A DNA stretch of 64,000 nucleotides from Arachis hypogaea (lineage: Eukaryota; Streptophyta; Magnoliopsida; Fabales; Fabaceae). The notes under the pieces were generated by a model that had not been told where the DNA came from, ran no database searches, and saw only the letters and a list, made by a program, of their open reading frames with translations. The first letter of the stretch is position 1, and every line of letters starts with the position of its first letter. The stretch lies in contig NC_092053.1 of assembly GCF_003086295.3 (NCBI RefSeq), positions 117,324,445-117,388,444 on the forward strand, written 5' to 3'. Made by a program: the position numbers and the translations under genes. Shown here piece by piece: positions 22,239-33,655 of the stretch.

Positions 22239-23681
22239 CTTTGATCTTGAATTTATCATGAAGAATACCCTTGATGCGGCTAATTTCCGAGATGTCATCA
22301 CCGGTGAAAACCAGATCATCAACATAAACCAAAATGACTGTGATGCCAGAGCTAGAAATGCAAGTAAAAAGTGAATGATCTGAGATGGACTTCTTATAAC
22401 CTGAATCGATGAGCGTGGCAGCGAGCTTCAAGTTCCATTGACGACTTGCTTGACATAATCCATAGAAGGATTTCTGCAATCGACAAACCATCCCTGGTTG
22501 CTCTTGTAGGCCCGGAGGAAGCTTCATAAAAACTTCTTCATTCAAGTCACCATGCAAAAAAGCTGTGTTGACATCAATTAAGTTGCTTGAGATGCCAATG
22601 TCTGGCTGCTGCAACAGCAAGGACAAGCCTGAGAGTGGTCATGCGAACTACCGGACTGAAGGTGTCAATGAAGTCAACCCCTTCCATTTGAGTGAACCCC
22701 TTTGCGACCAACCTGACCTTTCTTATCTCTATGGTCCCATCAGCATGAAACTTAGGTCGAAAGACCCATTTACAACCTATGGCTCTCTTGCCAAGTGGAA
22801 GTTTGCTAATTTTCCAAGTGTTGTTTAACTTCAAAGCCTCCAACTCACTTGAGTTGCTTCTCTTCAACAAGAATGGGCAGCAGCCTCCTCATAAGTGCGA
22901 GGATCGGGATTGAAAGAAGTGGCCAAACAAAAGGATTTGTAATTGTAATTGAGCTTATTATATGATAAGTAGTTAGAAATTGGATACTTTTGAGTAGAGA
23001 GAGGAACTAAACCCGTGCCAGCTAACATACAATGATAGTCCTTGAGGTATGATGGAGGTTTCCTAACTCTAAAGGGCCTGCTAGATGCAAATGCGGGAAT
23101 GGCAATAGATGCAGAATTATCTAAATGAATGAGAGAATCAATGACATGATGTTACAGTAAGTTTCCCTTGTTTCATTTGATACATTTCTTCTTCTAACTC
23201 GGCCATTCTAAATCTATCCCCCTGGCAATATCTGTGCTTAAGGTCCTTCCATAAATCCGAAGCAACGTTATTCCATATCACTCTCGCAGAAATTTCAGCA
23301 CTAAGTGAACGATTTATCCACGAAACCACTAAAGTGTTACATCTCTCCCAAGATTCATACAATGCATCATCTGATTCTGGTTTTCTTATTGATCCATTTA
23401 TAAACTATAATTTATTTTTCAACTTCAAGGCTAACAGCATCTCTCCACTCCAACTATGGTAATTACTGGCATTCAAAGTAACGGAGATCAAACGCATTCC
23501 AGAACTCTCACCTGGATGTATGAAATACGGACTCAGTAATCGGACTCACACCAGCTCTTGAGATCTGAGCTTGCAGCGTAGAGAGTTGATTCAGTAGATT
23601 CATGAGTTGATGAACATCCATCGATCCAGACAATAGTGGATTTAAGGATCTATCAGTTGGATCTCGGCCGGCGTCAGTCAT
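22239..23681 (-). pseudogene. Internally deleted Ty1/copia element: gag fused to 3' pol
   Basis: Read on the minus strand, the gag starts at the ATG 23681-23679 (MTDAGRDPTD) and shows plant copia gag features (LNASNYHSWSGEM, then WERCNTLVVSWINRSL and VIWNNVASDLWKDLKHRYCQ). At about 23137 the frame jumps to the pre-RT linker (RKPPSYLKDYHCMLA) and then to reverse transcriptase (TWKISKLPLGKRAIGCKW, DVNTAFLHGDLNEEVFM, YGLCQA, LVYVDDLV). It stops at KFKIKD where the gypsy LTR begins. The protease, integrase and RNase H are missing. There is a stop in gag and a frameshift near 22600. Confidence 0.9.
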
Positions 23682-25490
23682 TGTTTACCGCGATTTTCAC
23701 CTTTCGATCGAGATCAAGAACGTTGGGAGATTGAAGACAAAGAATGTTGGAAAATTGATTCAGAGATTGATCGATGAACTCTGAATGAGGGTCGATCCCA
23801 CGAGGATTGATGGATTAAGCAACAATGGTTAAGTGATTTACTTAGATAGACAAACAGAAAATAGTGTTTGAGAGTTCAAAGAGCATTAAACAGTAAACTC
23901 AGAATATCAGAAGACAGGCAATAAATAAGTTGGGAATAATATATGGAGAAACAGTTAAGGTTTCAGAGTTATCTATTTTTCGGATTGACTTTTCTTAATA
24001 ACTATTTTAATCATGCAAGATTTAATTCATGGCAAACCATATGTGACTAAACCCTAATTTCTTAGACCTTTTTAGTCTCCTCTAACTCTCATCAATCGTC
24101 AATTCCTTGGTCAATGTATTCCAATTAGAGGTTGAAGTTTAATTCTGCTTTTTATGCCACAAAAATCCTAATTATCCAAATATAAGAGGATTATATGTCA
24201 CGTATCCCGTTAAATCCAGATAATTAGAAATTTTGGAGAATATATTTTCAACCTGTTGTTCAAGTAAAGAGTTTTTCCAAGTTATACAAAAACTCAACTA
24301 GAAAGAGGGTCATACTTCCGTTCCACCCAATTTCATAAAATAAAGAACGAAAACAGTTCTTGAATTAAATAAATCAAAATATGAATTAAAATACAAAAAT
24401 AATAGAATCAATCCATACAATAAATAGAGCTCCTAACCTTAACAGTGGAGGTTTAGTTGCTCATGAAAAAGAGTGAAAACTAGAATTCTGATAAACTGTA
24501 AATTGGATTGAGGTGGAACAGAAGAGAAGTTTCTTCTTTTTTTTCTTTTATATCTAATCCTAATTAATTTAAAAATATATTTTCTAAAACTAAAATAATA
24601 TCTTTTTCTATTTTAAAATAAAAATAAAGTTTAAATAAGAATTAATTAAAACAATCCGCGCGTCTTCAATTGATGAATGGGGACCACTTGCTTCGTAGGA
24701 AGGCACGCCTAACTTAGCTTGACATTGCGCCTTACTTGAAGTAAATAAGTATCAATTGCGTGTTGTGATTCTGCCTTGCGCCTAACTTGGGGGCTCATTG
24801 CGCCTTACTTGGTGAGTCACGCCTATGGTTGCGTGTTGTTGTTGCTGTCTTGCGCCTAACTTGAGAACGCCTTGGCCGAATTGGTGGGAGAGAAGTGTGG
24901 ACTATTATATATTGTTGAAAATTTCTGGAAGTTAGCTTTCCAACGCCACTAGAATCACGTCTATTGAATCTCTGTAGCTCGAGTTATTCAGGTTTGAGTG
25001 CAGAGATGTCAGGGTTGACAACATCATTCGCCTGCGGAAACTCCATCAAATCCCGCCAAATGCTACCTAAAATAAACAGAATTGCACACGACTCAAAGTA
25101 ACATCCATAGTGGCTAAAAAATAATTAATTCTTAATTAAACTCAACAAGTTAAATGCAAATTTACTAGGAAAAGATAGGAAAGATGCTCACGCATCAAAC
25201 TCGCAGAGACGAATTCAGAACTTTCTCTCCTAAACTCGTTGATCGAAAACTATCACCTCATCCACACTCACCGCACCATATGAAAACGTGCGCAGAGGTG
25301 ATGAGCTCTCATCAATCTCTGTTGAGTGAGTTCCAGAGAGAAGACATGAATGGAGATGAGAAGTTGAAGAATAAAAAAAAAGAGAGAGAGGAGGAGCGAA
25401 GAACTGAGATGAAGAAAGAGAGAATGGAAAGAGGGTTCTTGAATGTGAAATTGGAAAAAATGAATTAAGTAAGGAAAAAAGAACCACGGT
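23682..25490 (-). mobile_element. Non-coding retroelement-like leader or LTR sequence
   Basis: This sequence lies upstream of the copia gag and has no coding frame beyond low-complexity ones. It contains a block GGTCGATCCCACGAGGATTG, a CT-rich stretch typical of plant LTR/leader DNA (25320-25450 reversed) and an internal GCGCCTAACTTG repeat cluster. I did not find the usual copia primer-binding site next to gag, so its assignment to the same copia element is inference. Confidence 0.4.
24705..24865. repeat. GCGCCTAACTTG interspersed short repeat
   Basis: Five variants of CGCCTWACTT occur within 160 bp, with TTGCGTGTTGT repeated about 73 bp apart, indicating short-range tandem duplication. Confidence 0.7.
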
Positions 25491-25629
25491 AGTTAGTTAC
25501 ATTGTGTGAATATATGTCCACCCAATTAACAATTCTCTCAATTAACTTAATCAATTTGTCAAAAATATCTAAGAACTAACTAATTAGTTACTTTAGTTAT
25601 TAACTAATGCATGTACATGCTAACCAATT

Positions 25630-26553
25630 AAGTGTGTGTTTGGATTTTGGTTTGTAAACAAGAGTTTGCATAGAATTGATTTTGCAAATTTAATTTTGAT
25701 GAGAAGTAAGTTTGTGTTAAAGTGATTTATGTTTGGTCATCTTTATATCAAAATAGATTCTAGTAAAGTAAATATTGTTTGGATTATACTATTCAAAATT
25801 ATTTCTAGATAAAAAATTACTAAAATAGACATCAACTTAAATAAATTTTTTATATTATTCTATTATTTTAATTTAGATATTTAAATAGATATTATTAATT
25901 AATTTTATAATAAAAGTAATATTTACTTACTAAAATAAAAATAATATATAAAAATTGAGAAAATATATTTTTATATCAAAAGTAAAAATAATATATAAAA
26001 AATATATCAAAATATATTTTATTATATTATATTACTTATAAATGTTTAGTACTCTTAGTACTCTTTTATTTAATATTATTTTAAACTATAAATTTTAATT
26101 ATTTATAATTTTATTCTTAGTTATAATTAATATTTTATTTACTTTATTCTTTTTAATGGATTAATAATTTATATTATAACAAAATTATAATAATAAATTA
26201 ATATACAAGAATTATATTTACAAATTTTAACAGTCAAACAAAAAATAAATTTTTTTATACAAATTCAAAAGTAAAAATTTAATAAAAAATATAATTATAT
26301 ATTTAAAATATTTAAATATTAAAGAGATTACAAGTAAGAAAATAAAAGGTAGAATTGATAAAAAAAAATTCAATGCTAACGTGATTTTCTAAAAGCAGAA
26401 GCTACAATTTTTAATTTCTTGTAAACACACGTTAAGAGGTAAAATTACTTCTGGTTTCAGAATTTTAAAGAGTTGTCAAACATAAAAATGAAACGTTTAA
26501 AATATTCAAACGGACTTTTTTTTTTTTCCAACGTGAATTCCAAACACACTCTA
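25630..26553. mobile_element. AT-rich TIR element, about 0.9 kb
   Basis: The left end AGTGTGTGTTTGGATTTTGG pairs with the right end (reversed AGAGTGTGTTTGGAATTCAC). The inner sequences are also loosely inverted (GTAAACAAGAGTTTGC against GTGTTTACAAGAAATT). The interior is over 80 percent A+T. The target-site duplication is unclear. Gene-poor and non-autonomous. Confidence 0.55.
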
Positions 26554-26589
26554 AATTAGTCAATTCTTAACTAACTTGAATGTATACCG

Positions 26590-26790
26590 AACAAGTGAAT
26601 CAGTATGTATTAGCCTGGCTGTATTATTGCATGCAACAGCCTGATCCTAAACTTAATGTGATTGACATCTTGATTATTATTGCCCACAAGTTAGTATTAT
26701 TGCCTGCACCGACCTGATCCTAAACTTAATGTGATTGACATCTTGATTATTATTGCCCACAAGTTAAACAAAGATGAAAGGTAAATGTAT
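26590..26790. repeat. Duplicated segment of the inverted-duplication arm
   Basis: Two direct copies of CTGATCCTAAACTTAATGTG, then ATTGACATCTTGATTATTAT and TGCCCACAAGTTA, lie at about 26641-26694 and 26712-26765. A more diverged third copy is at about 27216-27295 and a partial one at about 28005-28035. The reverse complement of this unit is present once at 10980-11090. Confidence 0.8.
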
Positions 26791-28097
26791 GCTACTAATA
26801 AAAAGGCCATAAATGTCTTGCTGGTTGTCGATACAAATTATTTTATGGTAAAGAAATTAAAGTCAAAGTGCATTAAGTACCACATGGTGCGTGCAGTGAC
26901 AGTAGAAGAGTAGTCTAAATTGGAGCAGAGAATATGGTGTTTTATTAGCCAATAAATATATGTAAGTAGCCAATTATTTAATCGATAATATTAAAAAAAA
27001 ATTCAGAATTTATTCAGACAAATTTAAACTATTTTTAATTAATTATTTTTTGTTATCAAATATTTTTATTATTTAATTTGACAAAAATATTTAATAATAA
27101 AAAAATTAATAAAAAATAATTAAAATTTATTTTATTAATTATTACAATAATTAATAAATACTAAATAAATAAGTTCTAATATTTTTTGGTTTCTCAAAAG
27201 TTATGGTAATTTGGTATGTATTAGCTTGTGGTATTATTGCATGCACCGGACTGATGCTTCACGTCATGATTGACATCTTGATTATCAAGAATCTTAAGGA
27301 TTACCATTTTTTTTTATTAATTTTAGCCAACATTTGATTAACACAAGTGTTAAATTATTTTTAATAACATATGAATCTTTTTTGGCAATTCCCATTCATC
27401 TTTTCCATCACTATACTACTCACACTTTCTCAGTTTAGGGTGTAGCGTTCCTTTTGAAATTAAAATTAAAATTAAATTTACAAATTAAATATAACTCCTT
27501 CTATTTTTGAGGTCATTGTGTGCTGCATTATCTAAGATCTCATTGCAGATCTGTAGATGAGCTTTTTAGTTTGTGATGAAAACGAGAATAAAATGTTTAT
27601 TCTTCGTCAAGATTCAATTTTCTAAGTCCAGCTCAAATTTTTAATTTAATGATATAATATAAGCTTAAGCTTTTCTAATAAAATGAAATGATCCATTCTT
27701 TACATCACATTGTATTATTTTATTGAATTGTAAAATAAAATAACTGATATTAGATATGTAATTTATCCTTTGAATTTATACTTTATAAAATACAAATAAA
27801 ATGTCTGTAAATTATATCAATTTATATGTTTAAATTTTAATAAATATAAATATAAATTGTATTAATTTATATATATAAATTCTGATAAATATAAATATAA
27901 ATTTTATTTTTATATATTTAAATTTTTATAAATATAAATACAAATTAGTATTAATAAAATATTTATCCAAAATAATAATATATGTTGGTACTATAGCATT
28001 GTTGCTTGATTATTATTCGCCACAAGTTAAACAAAAATGAAAGTTCAACTTCAAAAAAAAAATGAAAGCTAACCAGAGAAAAATAAAAGATCTAAAT
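26791..28097. other. AT-rich spacer without genes
   Basis: Very AT-rich, with repeated TTTAATAAATATAAATATAAATT phrases (27800-27960) similar to 7900-8450. No coding frame, RNA gene or clear element boundaries. Confidence 0.5.
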
Positions 28098-28106
28098 TTA
28101 AAAATA

Positions 28107-29382
28107 GAATAAAATTATTATTTTTATCCATAAAAATTAAAAATATTGACATATTTATTCATAAAAGATAAAAATTATCATTTATATCCATAAAAAATTG
28201 ATTTTCACAAGCAAAATTATTCAAATTCTAAATAATTACATAAAGTTTCCAGCTACGTACTCTTGATGAGTCTTAGCCTCTTCATCAATTCTTCATTTAT
28301 AGCCGTAAATCACCACTGTCGCAACACCATCCCCTTTTTCACTCTCTCTCTCTCACTTACTCACCAATCGTGTTCTTTCTCCTCCATCTTCTTCAATCGT
28401 TTTCTCTATCTTTCTCTCTCCCCATCTTCGTACTTTTCTCCTTCCTCTTCTTTCCCTATATTGATGTTTCTCTCTTCTCTGTTGTTCTTCTCTCTTTTTC
28501 TGTGCATTTAATGGTGGTTCCTTCTTTTGCCGTCGCTAGTTCCATCTTCTCCTCCCCTCTTCTTCTTCTTCTTCGAGAGGTTTCTGTCTTAAGGAAATAG
28601 CAATTTTGAGTCCTCTATTTTCCAAACATCTTTATTATTGAGTTCCTTCCTTTTTCAAATATCGTATCTTCGTCTTCTCCTTCTCTCGACGTCACTGCTC
28701 TCTTCTCCTCCTAGAGATGCGTCTTCGTCATCTTCTCCTCTCAATGTCGCCAAAATTAAATTAGTGTTCTGTATTATTTGCAACAAAAATGATGATCTAA
28801 AATCTGAAAATTGACAATTTTTGGTGAAGGTTTTAAGAAATTAGGATTTTTATTTTGAATCATGTATGTTCTATTCTTCAATTTGATCTGAGTTTGTTCT
28901 TTTTTGTGATTTTGAAGAGGACAGTAGCTGAGTTATGTTGCTGTTCAAAAGGTGAGAGAGAAAAAATGAATGAGTGAAAGAGAAAGAGAGAGTAGGAAGG
29001 GAGATGATGTTATGATAATGATAGAGGAAAAATGAATGAGTGAAAGAGAAAGAGAGAGTAAGAAGGGAGATGATGTTATGATAGTGATAATTCACGGCTG
29101 ACAGAAGAGCTGCAGATAGTGAGTGAATGAATTAGAGGGTGGGTGCGTGAGAAAAGAGAAGGAAAAAGGAAAAGTTGTGACATGAAGAGAGAGTTATAGA
29201 CAAAGAATTAAAAAGGATGAGACTCACCAAAAATAATTTAAAAATTTTATATAATTATTTAGGATTTGGATAATTTTACTTATGAAAGTAAATTTTTTAT
29301 GGATACACATAGTAATTTTTATCTTCTATAAATTGATATGTCAGTATTTTTAATTTTTATGGATAAAAATAATAATTTATTC
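28107..29382. mobile_element. Non-autonomous MULE with 9-bp target-site duplication
   Basis: Terminal inverted repeats of about 140 bp start GAATAAAATTATTATTTTTA. Perfect 9-bp direct repeats TTAAAAATA lie at 28098-28106 and 29383-29391. The interior is low complexity: CT-rich at 28340-28570 (encoding Ser/Phe/Leu runs) and GA-rich at 28950-29080. No transposase domain. Confidence 0.88.
28957..29090. repeat. 65-bp tandem duplication inside the MULE
   Basis: Two adjacent, almost identical copies of AAAAATGAATGAGTGAAAGA followed by GAAAGAGAGAGTA and AGAAGGGAGATGATGTTATG. Confidence 0.88.
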
Positions 29383-29391
29383 TTAAAAATA

Positions 29392-30164
29392 AATAAACAT
29401 TATGTTGTATTTGAGTTGGAGGTATGTTCATGCATATAACTAAGTAGGAGTTGTTGGCCTCATTAATTAATACTCATACAGCAACGATAAAAAAAAAAAA
29501 ATAATTAAGCAGCAGAACCTGTATGCCAAAGATAATAATTAAGCTATTTGATAGTGTGATAGAATTGCATATTTTTATAGCAGCTCATCTAATTTTCATA
29601 TATACAGAAAGAATTATTAAGATAATTTTATATATTTCATGAATTAAAATAAGAAATAGCAGAGTGATCTTATCAATTAAATTAAAAAAAATAACAAAAA
29701 AAAAAATACCAATAAAAGGTAGATAAGTGGTTGAAGAAGATAAAAAAGGGCTTCACCCTAAAATAAACAAGAATTTCTCAAGAATTAATCTAAAACAATC
29801 AAATGTTTAACGTGAGGACAAAAAAATTACAATTTCAAAAGTTCGACATATGCAATTATATGGGTTAAATGTTAGTTTCAACTTTTAAGTTAATAATATA
29901 ATAATTTATATTAATTGTGATGTGGAATTCGAATAATTATATTATATTAATAATATAATATAATAATTTCAGAAGTCAACTAATTGTGACGTGGAATTCG
30001 AATTTTATTTTATATATATAATAATTTATTAGTCGTCAATAAATTTTAAATAAAATTTAGATTTTTCATAAAGTAGTACGTTCTTCATTTATTTGAATGA
30101 AAAAGACTGTAAAAAAAATTGATTCTTTCACGATGAAATTTCTTATTTAAACTAATCAACAATA
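29392..30164. other. Distal upstream region of MLP gene 2
   Basis: Inverted-duplication arm sequence. TTGGAGGTATGTTCATGCAT at about 29417 and CTGTATGCCAAAGATAATAA at about 29519 match the reverse complement of 10800-10930. Here the hAT insertion site is empty. No gene. Confidence 0.65.
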
Positions 30165-30311
30165 ATATTAATTATTGTGGGGAGCTAGTTGAGAATATAG
30201 TAGGAGGCTTGTATTTCTATATAAAGTCATGTAAGGCTATTTCCCTTGCATCTCTGGTCTAGTATTAATTTGTTCCTACTTCATATTAGTTGTTTCCTTT
30301 TTAATTAAGAG
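30165..30311 (+). promoter_or_regulatory. Promoter and 5' leader of MLP gene 2
   Basis: A TATA box CTATATAAAG lies near 30218-30227, about 86 bp before the ATG. The block from GTGGGGAGCTAGTTGAGAAT through GTTGTTTCCTTTTTAATTAA is conserved with the promoter of gene 1 on the opposite strand. Confidence 0.78.
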
Positions 30312-33300
30312 ATGGCACTAACTGGTAAACTTAGCACTGAAAGTGCAATCCAGTCACCAGCTTCAAAGTTCTTTGACCTCTTGGCAAAGAAACTCCACCA
30401 TGTTCCAAACGTCTGTGAAAGAGTGCATGCTGCCAAGCTTCATGAAGGTGATGACTGGCACAGCGTCGGTGGTTCGGTCAAACACTGGACTTATGTCATA
30501 GGTAATAACACACTCCATGTTATTATATTTTATGAAATGGGATAATTAATATCATTGTAGCTATAGAAGATAAATGTAATTTGTTGTAGTCTATAGAATC
30601 TGAAAGAAATTTGAGGTGATGTCAAGCTAGCTAGAAGGTGAACAGTTTGTCCTTTTCTTTGCTTGACTTTCGAGCAACAAAATTTTAATTAGTTAATATT
30701 AACTAAATTTTTTTAAATTCTATTAATTTTTATTTTAAAAAAGATTTAGAATTTATAGTTTATAATTTAAGATTTAGAATTAAAAATAGATGATTTAGCA
30801 TTTAAAATTTATAAAATAAAATAATTTTAAAAAATTTAGTTGATGTTAATCGAAAAAAAATAATTTCCTAGCATTTTTTTTAATTCTTTGGTTTTCAGAA
30901 ATATGTTTTTGATCCCAAGAAATATATGAGTCAGTTTAGTTTTGCTCTAATTTCTTAGTTGGTATTGATGGTTCTCTTTTTTAATATTAAGGTTTTTTTC
31001 CTCTTTATTGCTTAGATTTTGTGTTGAATGATGATATTGATAGAAACTAAAGAAGATATTTAGTTATAATTATAATTATAATTACAAAAGAATTAACAAA
31101 CTTTTCAATATTTTTAAGATAAACGCATATGATTTTTGGTTGTTAATACTTATAATAAACATACAAATTTAGGAGGACGTAGTACCGAAATCAAAGCGAA
31201 CATTCTTAGGGTCTTACTAATTTTATACTCATATTTCATCTCAAGAGAGTTTTTGAGATTTTAATTGTATTAATTAGTCTTTGAAATTGACAAAAGTGTA
31301 TCATATTAGTTCTTGATCTATTTTTTTTTTAATGACATAATAACATAGTTTGATGATGTAGACTGTTAGTAACACGTCTCATTTTATGGTTTGGTCACGT
31401 GTAATGGTATAATAATATGTTGATTAGTGACATGTGGCATGTTAACATAGACAGTTATATCACGTGTCACAATGCTATTTGGCCATATGTTAATTTGTGT
31501 CACGTATCGCAATAGTATTCGTCCACGTGTCATTCGCTATGTCATCATTGTAGATGCATCAAATTAGTCACTCATTTTGCATTAAGTGACTCATTTTAGT
31601 CCCTAAAATTGATGTCATGCACCAAACTAGTTTTTCACTAGTTTTTTCTCCTTTTTTTTTTCTATAAATTCAAAATTCTCAATATTTTTAAATGCATTAA
31701 TTTCAATTCTATGTTTTTACATGTTATTTAAATACAAGTACTTTTATAAAATATTTTTTCTCTTGCGGGTACTCCTAACCGCCGTCTTGGAGTTGACGTG
31801 AAGATATTTCAAGCACTCTCACTACTATCTCTGACCTCTTTCGCCTAGGCTGAAGAGGTCGGATCGGAGATGGTAGTGAGAATGCTTGAAGTGCCTTCAA
31901 TCTAACCCATTTACGCACAACGAAAACGTATATTTTATAAAAACCAAAAAAATGTATTTTAATTCTTGATTTCTTGTTAAAAACACATATTTTTGATAAA
32001 AAAAATGTGTCTAATCAATCATATAATTCTTTTTTTATAATAACATATTTATATATTACAAAATTTACCAATATTAAATTATTATAGAAAAAATTATATA
32101 ATTAAAACTAAAATCTAAAAAAAATTTATAAAATCACTTGTGTGTTAAACGATATGTGAAAAAATAGAATTGAAATTAGTGCATCCAAAATATTAAAAAT
32201 TTAAAATTTTTAAAAATTGAGAAAAAATTAGTGAACGGACTAATTTGGTGCACGACATTCAATTTTAGGGACTAAAAAGAGTCACTTAATACAAAGTGAT
32301 GCACTAATTTGGTGAATCTACAATGATGACATAATAGATAACACGTGGACGAATATTGTTGCGACACGTGACATGAACGGACACGTGGCCAAATAGTATT
32401 GTGACACGTAGTACAACTATCCACATCAGCATGTCACGTGTCATTGGTCAACACATCATCGTACTATTATACATGGCCAAACCATGGAGTCATATGTGTC
32501 GTTAACAACCTACATCATCAAACCATGTTATCACGTCGATCATTAATAAAAAATAGGTCAGAGATTAATGTAATTGTAATGTATTTTTGTCAACCTCAAG
32601 AATATAATTGATGTAATTAAAATCTCAAAAACAATTTTAATGTATGACACAAATTTTAAAAACGATTTTAAAATTTAACTGCATATAAAGATGTATACGT
32701 TAAAAACAGCTTGTAGTAACTTAAAGGAAAACAGACGTGCAAATCTTTGAAAAAGATGTGTAACTTGAAAAAAAAAAAATTGAAATAATGCTACATAACT
32801 ATTATACTTTATCATCTTTTGTTAATAATTAACCGACAAAGATATTTTTTTAAATCTTAAATACTAAATTTGACACTTTAAATCTTAGCTGTATAAGAAC
32901 GTAAATATCAACTCAAAGTATTAGTTAATATTGATAAAAAGTTAGTTTTTTTATTATTTTTCAAAAAATTAAAATTTTTCTAAAGTAAAATTGATAATTT
33001 ATGTATAAAAGAAAGAAAAAACAAAAGACCACAATAATGATGATGATGATGTTGCCAAATGAAGAAGATGAATTGAAAAGGGAAAAAAAGTTAAAAAAAA
33101 AAAGACCACGAGTGAGAAAATGCACAGATGTAAAAAATGTGATGATAAAATTTGGGTGAACATTTAAATAGCTTATTTTTCTAATATTTTATTGACATTA
33201 AAATCAAAATGACTTATTTATCAAGAGTATAATTATATTTAAATGTGTTGATGTTTTACATTGACAGACGGTAAAGTAACTACATCCAAAGAGACTATTG

Positions 33301-33535
33301 AAAGCATTGATGAGAAGAACAAAATAGTCATATTCAAACTCTTTGATGGAGATATCGATCAACGCTACAAGGCCTTTAAGGTTATTTTTCAAGTAATTGA
33401 GAACAATAATAGAAGTGGTTCGGCTAAATGGACAGTTGAATATGAGAAGGTCAATGATGATGTTGAAGCTCCATATGGCTACATGGAATACTTTGACAAG
33501 TGTAGAAAAGAAATGGATGCTCATCTTCTCCAGGC

Positions 33536-33539
<4 letters not shown>
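30312..33539 (+). CDS. MLP-like (major latex protein / Bet v 1 family) protein, gene 2
   Basis: Exons 30312-30501 and 33268-33539 are joined by a 2766-bp GT-AG intron in phase 1, at the same codon as in gene 1. The product is 153 residues: MALTGKLSTESAIQSPASKF, the loop HEGDDWHSVGGSVKHWTYVI, then DGKVTTSKETIESIDE, FKLFDGDIDQRYKAFK and a C-terminal helix ending MDAHLLQA. It is two residues shorter than gene 1 because of a small gap in the FQVIENN...KWTVEYE region. As a Bet v 1-fold MLP it is expected to be a small cytosolic ligand-binding protein tied to stress or defence; the ligand is unknown. The stop codon is also the first unit of a TAA microsatellite. No defects are visible. Confidence 0.92.
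31252..32640. mobile_element. Foldback (long-TIR) transposon in the MLP gene 2 intron
   Basis: The two arms (about 31252-31740 and 32140-32640) are inverted copies aligned over more than 400 bp, for example TTTTTGAGATTTTAATT, TTTGATGATGTAG, TGTCACAATGCTATTTGGCC and TAGTCCCTAAAATTGA. There is no coding capacity. Arms this long relative to the element are typical of foldback-type MULE derivatives. The exact target-site duplication was not resolved. The arms contain seven CACGTG (G-box core) words. Confidence 0.85.
31799..31899 (+). repeat. Imperfect 100-nt hairpin at the centre of the foldback element
   Basis: Arms 31799-31840 and 31852-31899 pair through TTCAAGCA, TCTCACTAC, ATCTC and CCTCTT blocks, with a few G-U pairs, a few mismatches and one 5-nt bulge. 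The terminal loop is about 11 nt, around CGCCTAGGC. It lies on the sense strand of the MLP intron, so it would be transcribed with the gene. A plant miRNA-like or siRNA-producing precursor is possible but unproven. Confidence 0.7.
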
Positions 33540-33582
<43 letters not shown>

Positions 33583-33583
33583 T
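33537..33583. repeat. TAA microsatellite starting at the MLP gene 2 stop codon
   Basis: About 15 TAA units. The first unit is the translation stop. It lies in the 3' untranslated region. Confidence 0.95.
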
Positions 33584-33623
33584 GGGTATAAAGTTAATAA
33601 AGTGTGTTGACTGTGTGCTCATC

Positions 33624-33655
<32 letters not shown>

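Larger units (their letters stand above)
30502..33267 (+). other. Intron of MLP gene 2, containing a foldback element
   Basis: The proximal part (30890-31240) is homologous in reverse to gene 1's intron. A large foldback element (31252-32640) has been inserted. Flanking sequence is AT-rich. Confidence 0.85.

Noticed and set aside
24705..24865. Possible CRISPR-like or regularly spaced repeat
   Set aside because: Repeats are irregularly spaced and diverged, and lie in retroelement-like DNA of a eukaryotic genome.
25184..25468. 94-codon plus-strand frame with Lys/Glu/Arg-rich tail
   Set aside because: The tail is a GA-rich low-complexity tract and the sequence reads better as a CT-rich leader or LTR on the opposite strand.
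28263..28600. Ser/Phe/Leu-rich frames resembling a signal peptide protein
   Set aside because: They come from a CT-rich tract inside a non-autonomous MULE, with two frames open simultaneously.
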